Shown: in pieces, positions 18,623 through 27,134 of the stretch
Numbering within the stretch: position 1 is the first letter of the stretch
How the letters are laid out: the number at the start of each line of letters is the position of its first letter
Source of the DNA: NAT127 sp034717695
GTDB taxonomy: Bacteria; Pseudomonadota; Gammaproteobacteria; Pseudomonadales; Porticoccaceae
Direction: 5' to 3'
NCBI GenBank assembly: GCA_034717695.1
Contig: JAYELS010000070.1
Coordinates: 26,767 to 90,766 of the forward strand
Length of the DNA: 64,000 bases
Translations under genes and position numbers: made by a program
Notes under the pieces: generated by a model
The model's database searches: none
Seen by the model: only the letters and a program-made list of their open reading frames with translations
What the model was told of the DNA's origin: nothing

Positions 18623-19534
18623 ATGGCAGGGAAGCAAGGGCTGGTGCCCCCTGACAACATTCAAGGCATGATCTTCACGCTGCGCGGGACCCAGGTGATG
18701 CTCGACCGCGATCTGGCGACGCTTTACCAGGTGGAGACGCGGGCACTCAAACAGGCGGTGAAGCGCAACCCCAAGCGGTTCCCGGGTGATTTCATGTTCG
18801 TGCTGGAAGACGCCGAGGTCGAGATGCTGGTATCACAATCTGTGATACCTTCGAAAGGCGTGCTTGGCGGCGCCTTGCCGTTTGTCTTTACCGAACACGG
18901 TGTCGCAGCACTCTCATCCGTTCTGACCAGTGACCGGGCGATCGAAGTCAATATCGCCATCATGCGTGCCTTCGTGGAAATGCGCCGTCTTCTAGCTGCC
19001 GGCGGCGGCCTGCTTCAGCGCATGGACTCGCTGGAAAAACGGCAGCTCGGCCACGAATTCGAAACCAATGCTCGATTTGATCGGGTATTCGACGCTCTGG
19101 AACAGAAGAGCCTGAGCCAAACCCAGGGCATCTTCTTCGACGGCCAGATCTTCGATGCCTATGTATTCGTCAATGACCTGCTTAGAACCGCCAAAAAATC
19201 CATCGTCCTGATCGATAACTACATCGACGACAGTGTGTTGCTGCAACTGGCCAAACGCCGCAAAGGTGTCGGTGTCACGATATTGACCAAGTCCATCAGC
19301 AAGGCATTGGCCCAGGACTTGAAAAAGCATAATGCACAGTACCCGCCGATCGCCATTCGAGAATTCGCCGCCAGCCACGACCGCTTCCTGATCCTTGATG
19401 GCGAGGCCGTCTATCATCTCGGCGCTTCGCTAAAGGACCTGGGTAAAAGGTGGTTTGCCTTCTCCCGCATGGACAAGGCCGGCTTGGTGGTGATGCAGAG
19501 GGTCGATGCACTGTTGGGTGGCTCCCATGGATAA
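18623..19534 (+). CDS. ORF6N-domain protein with phospholipase D-like C-terminus
   Basis: A 303-aa protein inserted between hsdM and hsdS. Residues about 10-100 form an ORF6N (KilA-N-like) DNA-binding domain: GMIFTLRGTQVMLDRDLATL, KRFPGDFMFVL, FTEHGVAALSSVL. A short helical linker follows. The C-terminal half (about 165-300) resembles PLD-like ORF6N partners: KSIVLIDNYIDDSVLLQLAKR and HDRFLILD...YHLGASLKDLG, an HKD-like motif with Arg in place of Lys. Such genes recur in type I loci but their role is unknown; interference with foreign DNA or control of the locus are both possible. The start ATG 18623 is 4 bp after hsdM. Confidence 0.85.
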   Translation: MAGKQGLVPPDNIQGMIFTLRGTQVMLDRDLATLYQVETRALKQAVKRNPKRFPGDFMFVLEDAEVEMLVSQSVIPSKGVLGGALPFVFTEHGVAALSSVLTSDRAIEVNIAIMRAFVEMRRLLAAGGGLLQRMDSLEKRQLGHEFETNARFDRVFDALEQKSLSQTQGIFFDGQIFDAYVFVNDLLRTAKKSIVLIDNYIDDSVLLQLAKRRKGVGVTILTKSISKALAQDLKKHNAQYPPIAIREFAASHDRFLILDGEAVYHLGASLKDLGKRWFAFSRMDKAGLVVMQRVDALLGGSHG

Positions 19535-19679
19535 CCTGTCGAGTATTGGCGAATCCGGCGCAAGCCATGGCACAGCATTGCCGGGTTCCACCATTACCAG
19601 ATGGCGGGAGCAGCAGGACGCGGCATGGTTGGATGCGGCAGTCGAGGCGAACCTTAGGGGGCTTGGGTATGGGGGGTGA
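19527..19679 (+). pseudogene. Duplicated 3' end of an hsdM gene (50-codon open frame)
   Basis: A 50-aa frame beginning at ATG 19527, inside the ORF6N stop region. Its last 25 residues (WREQQDAAWLDAAVEANL...LGYGG) match the HsdM C-terminus (WREQQQEAAQLDDAIRNNL...LGFGG) at about 16 positions, and the bases TGGCGGGAGCAGCAG are identical. It overlaps the hsdS start by 11 bp, the usual hsdM/hsdS junction. So it is probably the tail of the original hsdM, left behind when the hsdM-ORF6N segment was inserted or exchanged. It may still be translated, as a feeder for hsdS. Confidence 0.7.
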
Positions 19680-20967
19680 GTGGGCGGCCGTTCCGCTATC
19701 CGAGCTGACCAGTACGCCTCCGACATACGGCGTCGTGCAGCCTGGACAAGACACGCCAGATGGCACACCGATGTTGCGCGTTAACAATTTCCAGGGACAC
19801 TCGCTCAACCTCTCCGAAGTTATGCGACTTGCACCGGAAATTGAGGCCAAGTACGGGCGCACGCGTATCCAGACCGGTGACGTTCTTCTCACGATTGTCG
19901 GCTCCGTTGGCCAAGTAGCCGTAGTGCCCGACGAACTCAGTGGCTGGAACATTGCCAGAGCCATTGCCATGATACGCCCCAACAAGCCGGAACTATCACG
20001 TTGGATCTCGCTTGTGCTTCGTTCGCCACAAGCTCAGTACCAGCTTGGCGTTAACGCAAACACGACGGTGCAAACCACTGTCAACCTTAAAGACCTGCGC
20101 GAGCTTCGTATCCCATTGCCAGATGACGATGAGCGCGACGCCATCGCCCACATCCTCGGCACCCTGGACGACAAGATCGAACTCAACCGCCGCCGCAACC
20201 AGACCCTGGAGGCCATGGCCCGCGCCCTGTTCAAGGACTGGTTCGTCGACTTCGGCCCCGTCCGCGCCAAGATGGCAGGCCGCGAACCCTACCTCCCCGA
20301 CGACCTTTGGAAGCTCTTCCCCGACCGCCTCGATGATGAGGGGAAGCCGGAGGGGTGGCAATCCGCTACGCTGGCGAACTTCGCGAGCCTGAATCCAGAG
20401 TCTTGGACGAAGAAGAGTCCTCCTCACGAAATCCGATATGTAGATTTGTCGAACACCAAGCAAGGAACCATTGAGGGAGCAGCCAGGATGCCTTGGTCGG
20501 AGGCGCCCAGTCGCGCGCAGCGCATCCTGCGTATCGGTGACACGATCGTGGGCACTGTGCGCCCCGGAAACAAGTCGTTCGCATTGATCGCGGACGAAGG
20601 CATGACAGGTAGCACAGGGTTTGCAGTACTGAGGCCCTTAGAAAAGGATTTCCGGGATTTCGTCTTTCTTGCGGCGACATCTCCAGAGAACATTGAGCGA
20701 CTGAGTCATCTGGCTGATGGTGCTGCTTACCCGGCAGTGCGTCCTGACGTCGTGCTCGCATCCCCGGTCACTGTGCCTTCTGGAGAAATCGTCAGCGATG
20801 TTCTACGTGGTTTTGCTAATGCGGTGAGCGGCTTGGTTGATGCTATCGAGCACAACAAGCGGGAATCCCGCACTCTCGCCCAACTCCGCGACACCCTGCT
20901 GCCCAAACTGATCTCCGGCGAGCTGCGCATCGCCGACGCCGCGAAATTCCTGGAGGCAACCCTATGA
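19669..20967 (+). CDS. hsdS: Type I restriction-modification specificity subunit HsdS
   Basis: A 432-aa specificity subunit with two target-recognition domains (about 1-150 and 220-380). They are separated by the conserved helical spacer (ERDAIAHILGTLDDKIELN, then TLEAMARALFKDWFVDF); the second conserved helix closes the protein (LAQLRDTLLPKLISGEL). It fixes the DNA sequence methylated and cut by the complex; the sequence itself cannot be predicted here. The start is ATG 19669 with AGGGGG upstream. The recognition domains have lower GC and less biased codons than the spacers, as expected of exchanged modules. Confidence 0.93.
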   Translation: MGGEWAAVPLSELTSTPPTYGVVQPGQDTPDGTPMLRVNNFQGHSLNLSEVMRLAPEIEAKYGRTRIQTGDVLLTIVGSVGQVAVVPDELSGWNIARAIAMIRPNKPELSRWISLVLRSPQAQYQLGVNANTTVQTTVNLKDLRELRIPLPDDDERDAIAHILGTLDDKIELNRRRNQTLEAMARALFKDWFVDFGPVRAKMAGREPYLPDDLWKLFPDRLDDEGKPEGWQSATLANFASLNPESWTKKSPPHEIRYVDLSNTKQGTIEGAARMPWSEAPSRAQRILRIGDTIVGTVRPGNKSFALIADEGMTGSTGFAVLRPLEKDFRDFVFLAATSPENIERLSHLADGAAYPAVRPDVVLASPVTVPSGEIVSDVLRGFANAVSGLVDAIEHNKRESRTLAQLRDTLLPKLISGELRIADAAKFLEATL

Positions 20968-22169
20968 CCACCCATGCCCAACCGCCGCGCATCGAGAGCT
21001 TGCATGTCAGAAACTACCGGGCACTGAGGGACATCAAACTGGAGAAGATGACACCGCTCACCGTGCTGTTGGGGCCGAACGGCAGCGGAAAGTCCACGGT
21101 GTTCGATGTCTTTGCCTTTCTGGCCGAGTGCTTTACCGATGGCCTGCGAAAGGCGTGGGACCGACGCGGACGCTTCAAGGAGCTGCGCAGCCGGGATCAG
21201 GATGGGCCTATCGTCATCGAGATTCAGTACCGCGAAAACCCCCAATCGCCCCTGATTACCTATCACCTGGAGATCGAGGAGCAGGCCAAAGGGCCGGTGG
21301 TTGCGAGGGAGTTCTTGCGCTGGAAGCGTGGCCATCCCGCAGCGCCGTTTCATTTCCTCGACTATCAGTACGGCAAGGGCAAAGTCATCACCGGGGAGGA
21401 GCCGGAGTCCACGGATACGCGCATCGAAAAGCCGCTTTCCGGCGCCGATGTGTTGGCGGTGAGCACGCTGGGCACTCTGGCCGAGAACCCGCGCGTTATC
21501 GCCCTGCGCAATTTCATCACCGGTTGGCATCTCTCGTACCTGTCGGCGGATGCCGCGCGCGGCAACCCGGAGGCGGGCGCTGAGGAGCGCCTCTCACCAA
21601 CCGGCGACAATCTGCCCAACGTCATCCAGTACCTGCACGAACAGCACGCCGAACGGCTGGAGCAGATTTTCGAAACCCTGCGTAGGCGCATTCCCCGCAT
21701 CGAGCGAGTGCAGGCCGAGGTCTTGCAGGACAGTCGCCTGCTGTTACTGGTAAAGGACGCGCCGTTCTCAACGCCGGTGCTGTCGCGCTTTGCCTCCGAT
21801 GGTACCCTCAAGCTGCTGGCCTACCTGACCGTGCTCTATGATCCCGAGCCGCCGCAACTGGTCGGCATTGAGGAGCCCGAAAACTATTTGCATCCGCGCC
21901 TGCTACCGGAGCTGGCCGAGGAGTGTCAGCAGGCGGCGGATCGTACCCAGTTGATCGTCACGACTCACTCGCCTTTCTTTATCACCCCACTTCGGTCAGA
22001 GGAAGTGCGGGTGTTGTACCGTGCCGCGGATGGCTATACCCGGGTACGCCGGGTCGCTGACATGCCCGGTGTTTCTGCCTTCCTCGATCACGGTGCGACA
22101 CTGGGCGAACTTTGGATGGAAGGTCATTTCGATGCGGGCGACCCTCTGTCGATGGGGGAAGCAGAGTGA
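20964..22169 (+). CDS. AAA15/21-type ATPase of a two-gene defence-like module
   Basis: A 401-aa RecF/OLD-like ATPase. Walker A GPNGSGKST (about 37-45); ABC-like signature region SDGTLKLLAYL; Walker B/D-loop GIEEPENYLHP; switch histidine in TTHSPFFITP. No nuclease domain is fused. The start overlaps the hsdS stop by 4 bp and the stop overlaps the next gene by 1 bp, so the pair is translated as a unit. Comparable AAA15/21 plus TOPRIM-like pairs (PARIS AriA/AriB; 'Rlo' genes in type I loci) act in phage defence. Function here is inferred from that architecture. Confidence 0.85.
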   Translation: MTTHAQPPRIESLHVRNYRALRDIKLEKMTPLTVLLGPNGSGKSTVFDVFAFLAECFTDGLRKAWDRRGRFKELRSRDQDGPIVIEIQYRENPQSPLITYHLEIEEQAKGPVVAREFLRWKRGHPAAPFHFLDYQYGKGKVITGEEPESTDTRIEKPLSGADVLAVSTLGTLAENPRVIALRNFITGWHLSYLSADAARGNPEAGAEERLSPTGDNLPNVIQYLHEQHAERLEQIFETLRRRIPRIERVQAEVLQDSRLLLLVKDAPFSTPVLSRFASDGTLKLLAYLTVLYDPEPPQLVGIEEPENYLHPRLLPELAEECQQAADRTQLIVTTHSPFFITPLRSEEVRVLYRAADGYTRVRRVADMPGVSAFLDHGATLGELWMEGHFDAGDPLSMGEAE

Positions 22170-22780
22170 TGTGGATCGAATTCCTTGTCGAGGAGCAGTC
22201 CGCCGAAGAAGCATTGAAGCATCTTCTGCCGAGGCTGATCAGACAGAGAGCCCAATGTAAACTCATCAATCTGGGGAGTAAGTACAAGTTGCTCAAGGCG
22301 CTTCCACAACGGCTGGCCGCCTATCGGCAGCGCATCGATCAGGGCGAGGATTTGCGGGTGGTGGTGCTGGTGGATCGAGATCAGGACGATTGCGTCGAAC
22401 TCAAGCGGCAGCTCGAAGATGCATCACGGCAGGTGGCGCTTGCCACCAAATCCGCCCCTGCTGTCGATGGCCGGTTTTTCGTGGTCAACCGCATCGTCAT
22501 CGAGGAGTTGGAATCCTGGTTTATCGGTGATCCGCCGGCACTACGCCAGGCCTTTACCAGCCTGCCGAGAATCGATGAGACAAAAGGCATCTTCCGAAAT
22601 CCGGACAATGGCGGCTCCTGGGAGGCGCTGCATCGCTTCCTAAAGAAGAACGGGATATATAAAAGCAGTTATCCCAAGATCGATGCTGCACGGCGGATCG
22701 CGCCCAAACTGGATCTCCATGCCAACCGGTCACGTAGCTTCCGAGTCTTCCTTGATGGCGTCGAGGCATTGCTGGCATGA
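22169..22780 (+). CDS. DUF4276 family protein, TOPRIM-like partner of the ATPase
   Basis: A 203-aa protein starting at ATG 22169 inside the ATPase stop codon. The N-terminus IEFLVEEQSAEEAL places an acidic pair after strand 1. VVVLVDRDQDD gives the DxD-like motif, and RIVIEELESWFIGD is the DUF4276 hallmark. Together these resemble a TOPRIM-type metal site. In the related PARIS and Gabija systems the TOPRIM partner is the nuclease effector released or gated by the ATPase; the same is inferred here. The gene ends in ATGA shared with the next fragment. Confidence 0.78.
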   Translation: MWIEFLVEEQSAEEALKHLLPRLIRQRAQCKLINLGSKYKLLKALPQRLAAYRQRIDQGEDLRVVVLVDRDQDDCVELKRQLEDASRQVALATKSAPAVDGRFFVVNRIVIEELESWFIGDPPALRQAFTSLPRIDETKGIFRNPDNGGSWEALHRFLKKNGIYKSSYPKIDAARRIAPKLDLHANRSRSFRVFLDGVEALLA

Positions 22781-22905
22781 CCCGCATCCCCGTCAACCCC
22801 GAGTTGCTCACCCGGACGCGCGAACGCGCCGGGCGGGATGCACGGGCTCAGGCGGGGCGACCGAATACAGGAGCATCAACACCCAGGGAGGGTACCCATG
22901 AATAA
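22777..22905 (+). pseudogene. N-terminal remnant of an XRE/ImmA (IrrE)-type protein
   Basis: A 42-codon frame whose start (MTRIPVNPELLTRTRERAG) matches the first residues of XRE-HTH plus ImmA/IrrE metallopeptidase proteins, usually near 380 aa. After about 30 residues it loses similarity and stops, overlapping the RhuM-Doc start. ATG overlaps the DUF4276 stop (ATGA). It looks like a deletion that fused the head of such a gene to the RhuM-Doc ribosome-binding region. It may persist only as a coupling peptide. Confidence 0.55.
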
Positions 22906-23881
22906 CATTGTGATTTTCGAATCTGGCGATCAGCCGGTACAGGTGCGGTTGGAGGGTGAAACTGTTTGGCTGAGCCTTCAGCAACTTGCAGAGTTATTCG
23001 GGCGCGACAAGTCGGTGATCTCTCGTCATCTGAAAAATATCTTTGACACCAATGAGTTGGAGCGCGGCTCAGTTGTTGCAAAAAATGCAACAACTGCCGT
23101 GGACGGGAAGATTTATCAGGTCGAATACTACAACCTCGACGCAATCATCTCCGTCGGCTATCGGGTCAACTCCAGCCGCGGCACGCGTTTCCGTCAGTGG
23201 GCCACTGGCGTACTGCGTCAGCATCTGGTTGAGGGTTATAGCCTCAACCAGCAGCGACTGCAGGAGCGCGGCATCGAGTTCGAACAGGCGCTGGATCTGC
23301 TCTCGCGCACGCTGGCCAACCAGCAACTGGTCAGCAATGAAGGTCAGGCAGTTCTCGGGGTAATTGCCGACTACGCCCGCAGCTGGAGTCTGCTACAGGG
23401 CTATGACGAACAGAGCCTGACAGGACAGACAGGCAGGCAGCAGGGCCTGCGCTCGCTTGAACTGGATGAGGTGCTGGCAGCGATTGGCCAACTCAAGCGG
23501 GAGCTGATCGCCAAAGGCGAAGCCACGGAGCTGTTCGGCCAGTTGCGCGGCGACGGCCTGGCATCGAGCATCGCTACCATCGAACAGGGTTTTGGCGACG
23601 AGTTGTTCTATCCCAACGTCGCCAGTCGGGCCGCGCATCTGTTGTACTTCATCATCAAGAATCATCCGCTGGCCGATGGCAATAAGCGCACCGGCTCGTT
23701 CCTGTTTCTGTGGTATCTGCGCCTGAACCAGCACCTGCTGGCCCGACCGGTGGAGCGGCTGATTAACGACAACACCCTGGTGGCATTGGCACTGCTGGTG
23801 GCTGAGAGCAAGCCCGATCAAAAGGAATTGATGGTACGGCTGGTGGAGCATTTTGTGTTGCTGAAAGAAAACAAAACATAA
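22898..23881 (+). CDS. RhuM-Doc/Fic fusion protein
   Basis: A 327-aa protein. Residues 1-110 are RhuM-like (VWLSLQQLAELFGRDKSVISRH, YNLDAIISVGYRVNSSRGTRFRQWA), a helix-turn-helix-bearing domain of the KilA-N/RhuM class. The C-terminal third is Fic/Doc: HPLADGNKRTGSFLF from residue 256, with DGNK as in Doc, which phosphorylates, rather than the Fic HPFxxGNGR, which AMPylates. It lies directly before hsdR (9 bp). No separate antitoxin is seen; the RhuM part might supply control. RhuM fusions of this kind are recurrent in type I loci. Strong AGGGAGG site before ATG 22898. Confidence 0.87.
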   Translation: MNNIVIFESGDQPVQVRLEGETVWLSLQQLAELFGRDKSVISRHLKNIFDTNELERGSVVAKNATTAVDGKIYQVEYYNLDAIISVGYRVNSSRGTRFRQWATGVLRQHLVEGYSLNQQRLQERGIEFEQALDLLSRTLANQQLVSNEGQAVLGVIADYARSWSLLQGYDEQSLTGQTGRQQGLRSLELDEVLAAIGQLKRELIAKGEATELFGQLRGDGLASSIATIEQGFGDELFYPNVASRAAHLLYFIIKNHPLADGNKRTGSFLFLWYLRLNQHLLARPVERLINDNTLVALALLVAESKPDQKELMVRLVEHFVLLKENKT

Positions 23882-23890
23882 GGAAGCGTG

Positions 23891-26800
23891 ATGGCGTTTC
23901 TCTCCGAAGCCCAACTGGAATCCGTCCTGCTGGAGCAACTGGCCGGGCTGGGTTTTACCTGCACATCGGATGACATCATCGGCCCGGATGGCAAGCAACC
24001 GGAACGGGATGCCTATGATGAGGTGGTGCTGAAGGCCCGTCTGTCTTCAGCGGTGGCTCGCCTGAACCCATCACTGCCCAGTGAGGCCCAGGCAGACGCC
24101 ATACGAGGCCTGACCCAGTCCGAACTGCCCGTGTTGCTGGAGGAGAACCGGCGGATTCACAGGCTTCTGACTGACGGTGCGGATGTGGAGTATTTTTCAC
24201 AAGGTCAGGGCACCGACGGCGTCCTCACCGCCGGCAATGTGCGGTTCATCGACTTCGACATCCCGGCCAACAATGACTGGTTGGCCGTTCAGCAGTTCAC
24301 CGTGGTATCAGGTCAGGTCAAGCGTCGGCCGGACGTGGTACTGTTCGTCAACGGGCTGCCGCTGGCGGTGATCGAGCTCAAAGCCCCCGGCGGCGAAAAC
24401 GCCACCCTGGCCGGTGCGTTCAATCAACTGCAGACCTACAAGCAACAGATCCCGGCGTTGTTTCGCAGCAATGCTCTGCTGGTGACCTCCGACGGCTTGC
24501 TGGCGCGAGTGGGCTCCCTGTCGGCGGATCAGGAGCGCTTCATGCCCTGGCGCACCACTGATGGCTCGCGGATCGAGCCCAAGGGCACGCCCGAGTTGGC
24601 GATCCTGGTGGAGGGGGTATTGGAGCCCGGTCGATTGCTTGAGCTGCTGCGTCACTTCACGGTATTTGCCGAGCGCAGCGACGGCCTGGTGAAAATCATC
24701 GCCGGGTATCACCAATTCCACGGGGTGCGCAAGGCCGTGGCCTCGACCTTGCGGGCCAGCCATGTGGAGCGGAAGGAGCGAGTCTCCGAGGACCCCGCTG
24801 AATTCGGGTTGCCAAGCGTCGACAACCAGCCCCCGGGGGACCGCAAGGCCGGGGTGATCTGGCACACCCAGGGCTCGGGCAAGAGTTTGCTGATGGTGTT
24901 TTACGCGGGACTGCTCATTCAGCATCGGGCCATGGCTAACCCAACCCTGGTGGTGCTGACCGACCGCAACGACCTGGATGACCAACTGTTCACCACCTTC
25001 GCCATGTGCAAGGATCTGATCCGCCAGACACCCATACAGGCGAAGGACCGGGAGCACCTGCGCACCTTGCTCAACCGCGCTTCCGGCGGGGTGATCTTTA
25101 CCACCTTGCAGAAGTTTTCCCCGGCGACGGACGAGACCGATTTCCCGACGCTGACGGATCGCTCAAATGTCGTGGTGATTGCCGACGAGGCACACCGCAG
25201 TCAGTATGGCTTCAAGGCCAAGGTTGCCGGAAAGACCGGCGAGATCGCCTACGGCTTTGCCAAGTACCTCCGGGATGCCTTGCCCAATGCCTCGTTCATC
25301 GGCTTCACCGGCACTCCCATCGAGGCGGCGGACGTCAACACGCCAGCAGTGTTCGGCCACTACATCGACATCTACGATATCAGCCGCGCGGTGGAGGACG
25401 GCGCCACGGTGCCGATCTACTACGAATCCCGGTTGGCGCGCATTGAGCTGGACGAGGACGAGAAGCCCCGCATCGACGCCGAGATCGAGGCACTGCTGGA
25501 GGACGAGGACGAGCCCAGCGCCGAGCGCACCAAGCAGAAGTGGAGCACGGTGGAGGCTCTGGTGGGCAGCGACAAGCGCCTGGCGCTGGTGGCGGCCGAT
25601 CTGGTACAGCACTTCGACGACCGGGTGGCGGCGCTCAACGGCAAGGCGATGATGGTGTGCATGAGCCGCCGGATTTGCATTGCCCTCTATGATGAAATCG
25701 TCAGGCTTCGCCCGGACTGGCACAGCGAGGACGACAACGCCGGGAGCATCAAGATTGTCATGACCGGTGCCGCATCCGATCCGGTTGAGTGGCAACAGCA
25801 CATTGGCAACAAAGCCCGTCGCGACCTGCTGGCAAAGCGCGCCCGCGACCCGGACGATCCCTTGAAGCTGGTGATCGTCCGTGACATGTGGCTGACGGGC
25901 TTTGACGCCCCCTGTATGCATACCATGTACATCGACAAACCCATGCGCGGCCATGGCCTGATGCAGGCCATTGCCCGGGTCAATCGCGTGTTCCGCGACA
26001 AACCCGCCGGCTTGATCGTGGATTACATTGGTATTGCCCAGAACCTGAAATCCGCCCTGGCCCAGTACTCCAAGCCGGATCAGGACAAGACGGGCATCGA
26101 TGAATCCGAAGCCGTGGCCGTATTGCTGGAGAAGTACGAAATCGTCCGCGACATGTTTCACGGATTCGACTACCGCACCGCGCTTGCAGGTACCCCCGGC
26201 GAGCGTCTGGCCATGATGGCCGGTGCCATCGAGTGGATTCTCGATCAACAGCAACAGTGGGCGGCGGCGGAGAGCACTCCGGAAGGGAAGAAGCAGGCGT
26301 TGCGGCGCTTTCCCGACTGCGTACTGGCCCTTTCGAAGGCTTTCGCGCTGGCGGCAAGTTCCGATGAGGCGCGAGGCATCCGCGAGGAAGTCGGCTTCTT
26401 CCAGGCGATTCGGGCCGCGCTGGTGAAGACATCGGCGGGCTCGGGCGTACCCCGGCAGGATCGGGAGCTGGCGATTCAGCAGATCGTCAGCCGTGCCGTG
26501 GTGTCCACCGAGATTGTCGATATCCTGGCCGCCGCCGGGATTCAGACCCCCGATATATCCATTCTGTCGGACGAGTTCCTGTTTGAAGTCCAGCAGATGG
26601 AGAAAAAGAACCTTGGCCTCGAAGCGCTGCGCAAGCTGCTCAACGACAGCATCCGCTCCCGCACTCGCACCAACGTGGTGGAGGCCCGCGCCTTCAGCGA
26701 AAGGCTGGAGGATGCCATTGCCCGCTATCACGCCAACGCCATCACCACGGCGGAGGTTTTGCAGGAACTGATCAAGCTGGCCCAGGACATCCGCGCCGCC

Positions 26801-27109
26801 CGCTGCCGGGGGGAGGAGCAGGGGCTTTCAGAGGAGGAAATCGCCTTCTACGATGCCCTGGCGGAAAATGAATCGGCGCTGCAAGTCATGGGTGACGACA
26901 AGCTTCGCGTTATTGCCCACGAGCTGCTGGTGAGTTTGCGCGACAACGCGTCGGTCGATTGGGCGCACCGGGAATCGGCTCGCGCCCGGATGCGGGTGCT
27001 GGTCAAGCGTATCCTGCGCAAGTATGGCTACCCGCCCGACCTGCAGGATGCGGCGGTGCAGACGGTACTGCAGCAGGCTGAAGCGCTGTCGCACGCCTGG
27101 AGCATATAG
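23891..27109 (+). CDS. hsdR: Type I restriction endonuclease and translocase subunit HsdR
   Basis: A 1072-aa motor-nuclease. The N-terminal PD-(D/E)xK nuclease is marked by D147 in RPDVVLFVNG and ELK near 161. SF2 helicase motifs: TQGSGKS near 326, DEAHRSQYG near 432, SFIGFTGTP and the DMWLTGFDAP/ QAIARVNRVF motifs further on. A C-terminal helical region binds the methylase core. It cuts unmodified DNA after ATP-driven translocation. ATG 23891 is preferred over the adjacent GTG because of AAGGA spacing. Last gene of the operon; separated from hsdS by three inserted genes and a scar. Confidence 0.96.
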   Translation: MAFLSEAQLESVLLEQLAGLGFTCTSDDIIGPDGKQPERDAYDEVVLKARLSSAVARLNPSLPSEAQADAIRGLTQSELPVLLEENRRIHRLLTDGADVEYFSQGQGTDGVLTAGNVRFIDFDIPANNDWLAVQQFTVVSGQVKRRPDVVLFVNGLPLAVIELKAPGGENATLAGAFNQLQTYKQQIPALFRSNALLVTSDGLLARVGSLSADQERFMPWRTTDGSRIEPKGTPELAILVEGVLEPGRLLELLRHFTVFAERSDGLVKIIAGYHQFHGVRKAVASTLRASHVERKERVSEDPAEFGLPSVDNQPPGDRKAGVIWHTQGSGKSLLMVFYAGLLIQHRAMANPTLVVLTDRNDLDDQLFTTFAMCKDLIRQTPIQAKDREHLRTLLNRASGGVIFTTLQKFSPATDETDFPTLTDRSNVVVIADEAHRSQYGFKAKVAGKTGEIAYGFAKYLRDALPNASFIGFTGTPIEAADVNTPAVFGHYIDIYDISRAVEDGATVPIYYESRLARIELDEDEKPRIDAEIEALLEDEDEPSAERTKQKWSTVEALVGSDKRLALVAADLVQHFDDRVAALNGKAMMVCMSRRICIALYDEIVRLRPDWHSEDDNAGSIKIVMTGAASDPVEWQQHIGNKARRDLLAKRARDPDDPLKLVIVRDMWLTGFDAPCMHTMYIDKPMRGHGLMQAIARVNRVFRDKPAGLIVDYIGIAQNLKSALAQYSKPDQDKTGIDESEAVAVLLEKYEIVRDMFHGFDYRTALAGTPGERLAMMAGAIEWILDQQQQWAAAESTPEGKKQALRRFPDCVLALSKAFALAASSDEARGIREEVGFFQAIRAALVKTSAGSGVPRQDRELAIQQIVSRAVVSTEIVDILAAAGIQTPDISILSDEFLFEVQQMEKKNLGLEALRKLLNDSIRSRTRTNVVEARAFSERLEDAIARYHANAITTAEVLQELIKLAQDIRAARCRGEEQGLSEEEIAFYDALAENESALQVMGDDKLRVIAHELLVSLRDNASVDWAHRESARARMRVLVKRILRKYGYPPDLQDAAVQTVLQQAEALSHAWSI

Positions 27110-27134
27110 GCTGACACCCTAGCTAGGTGGAACG

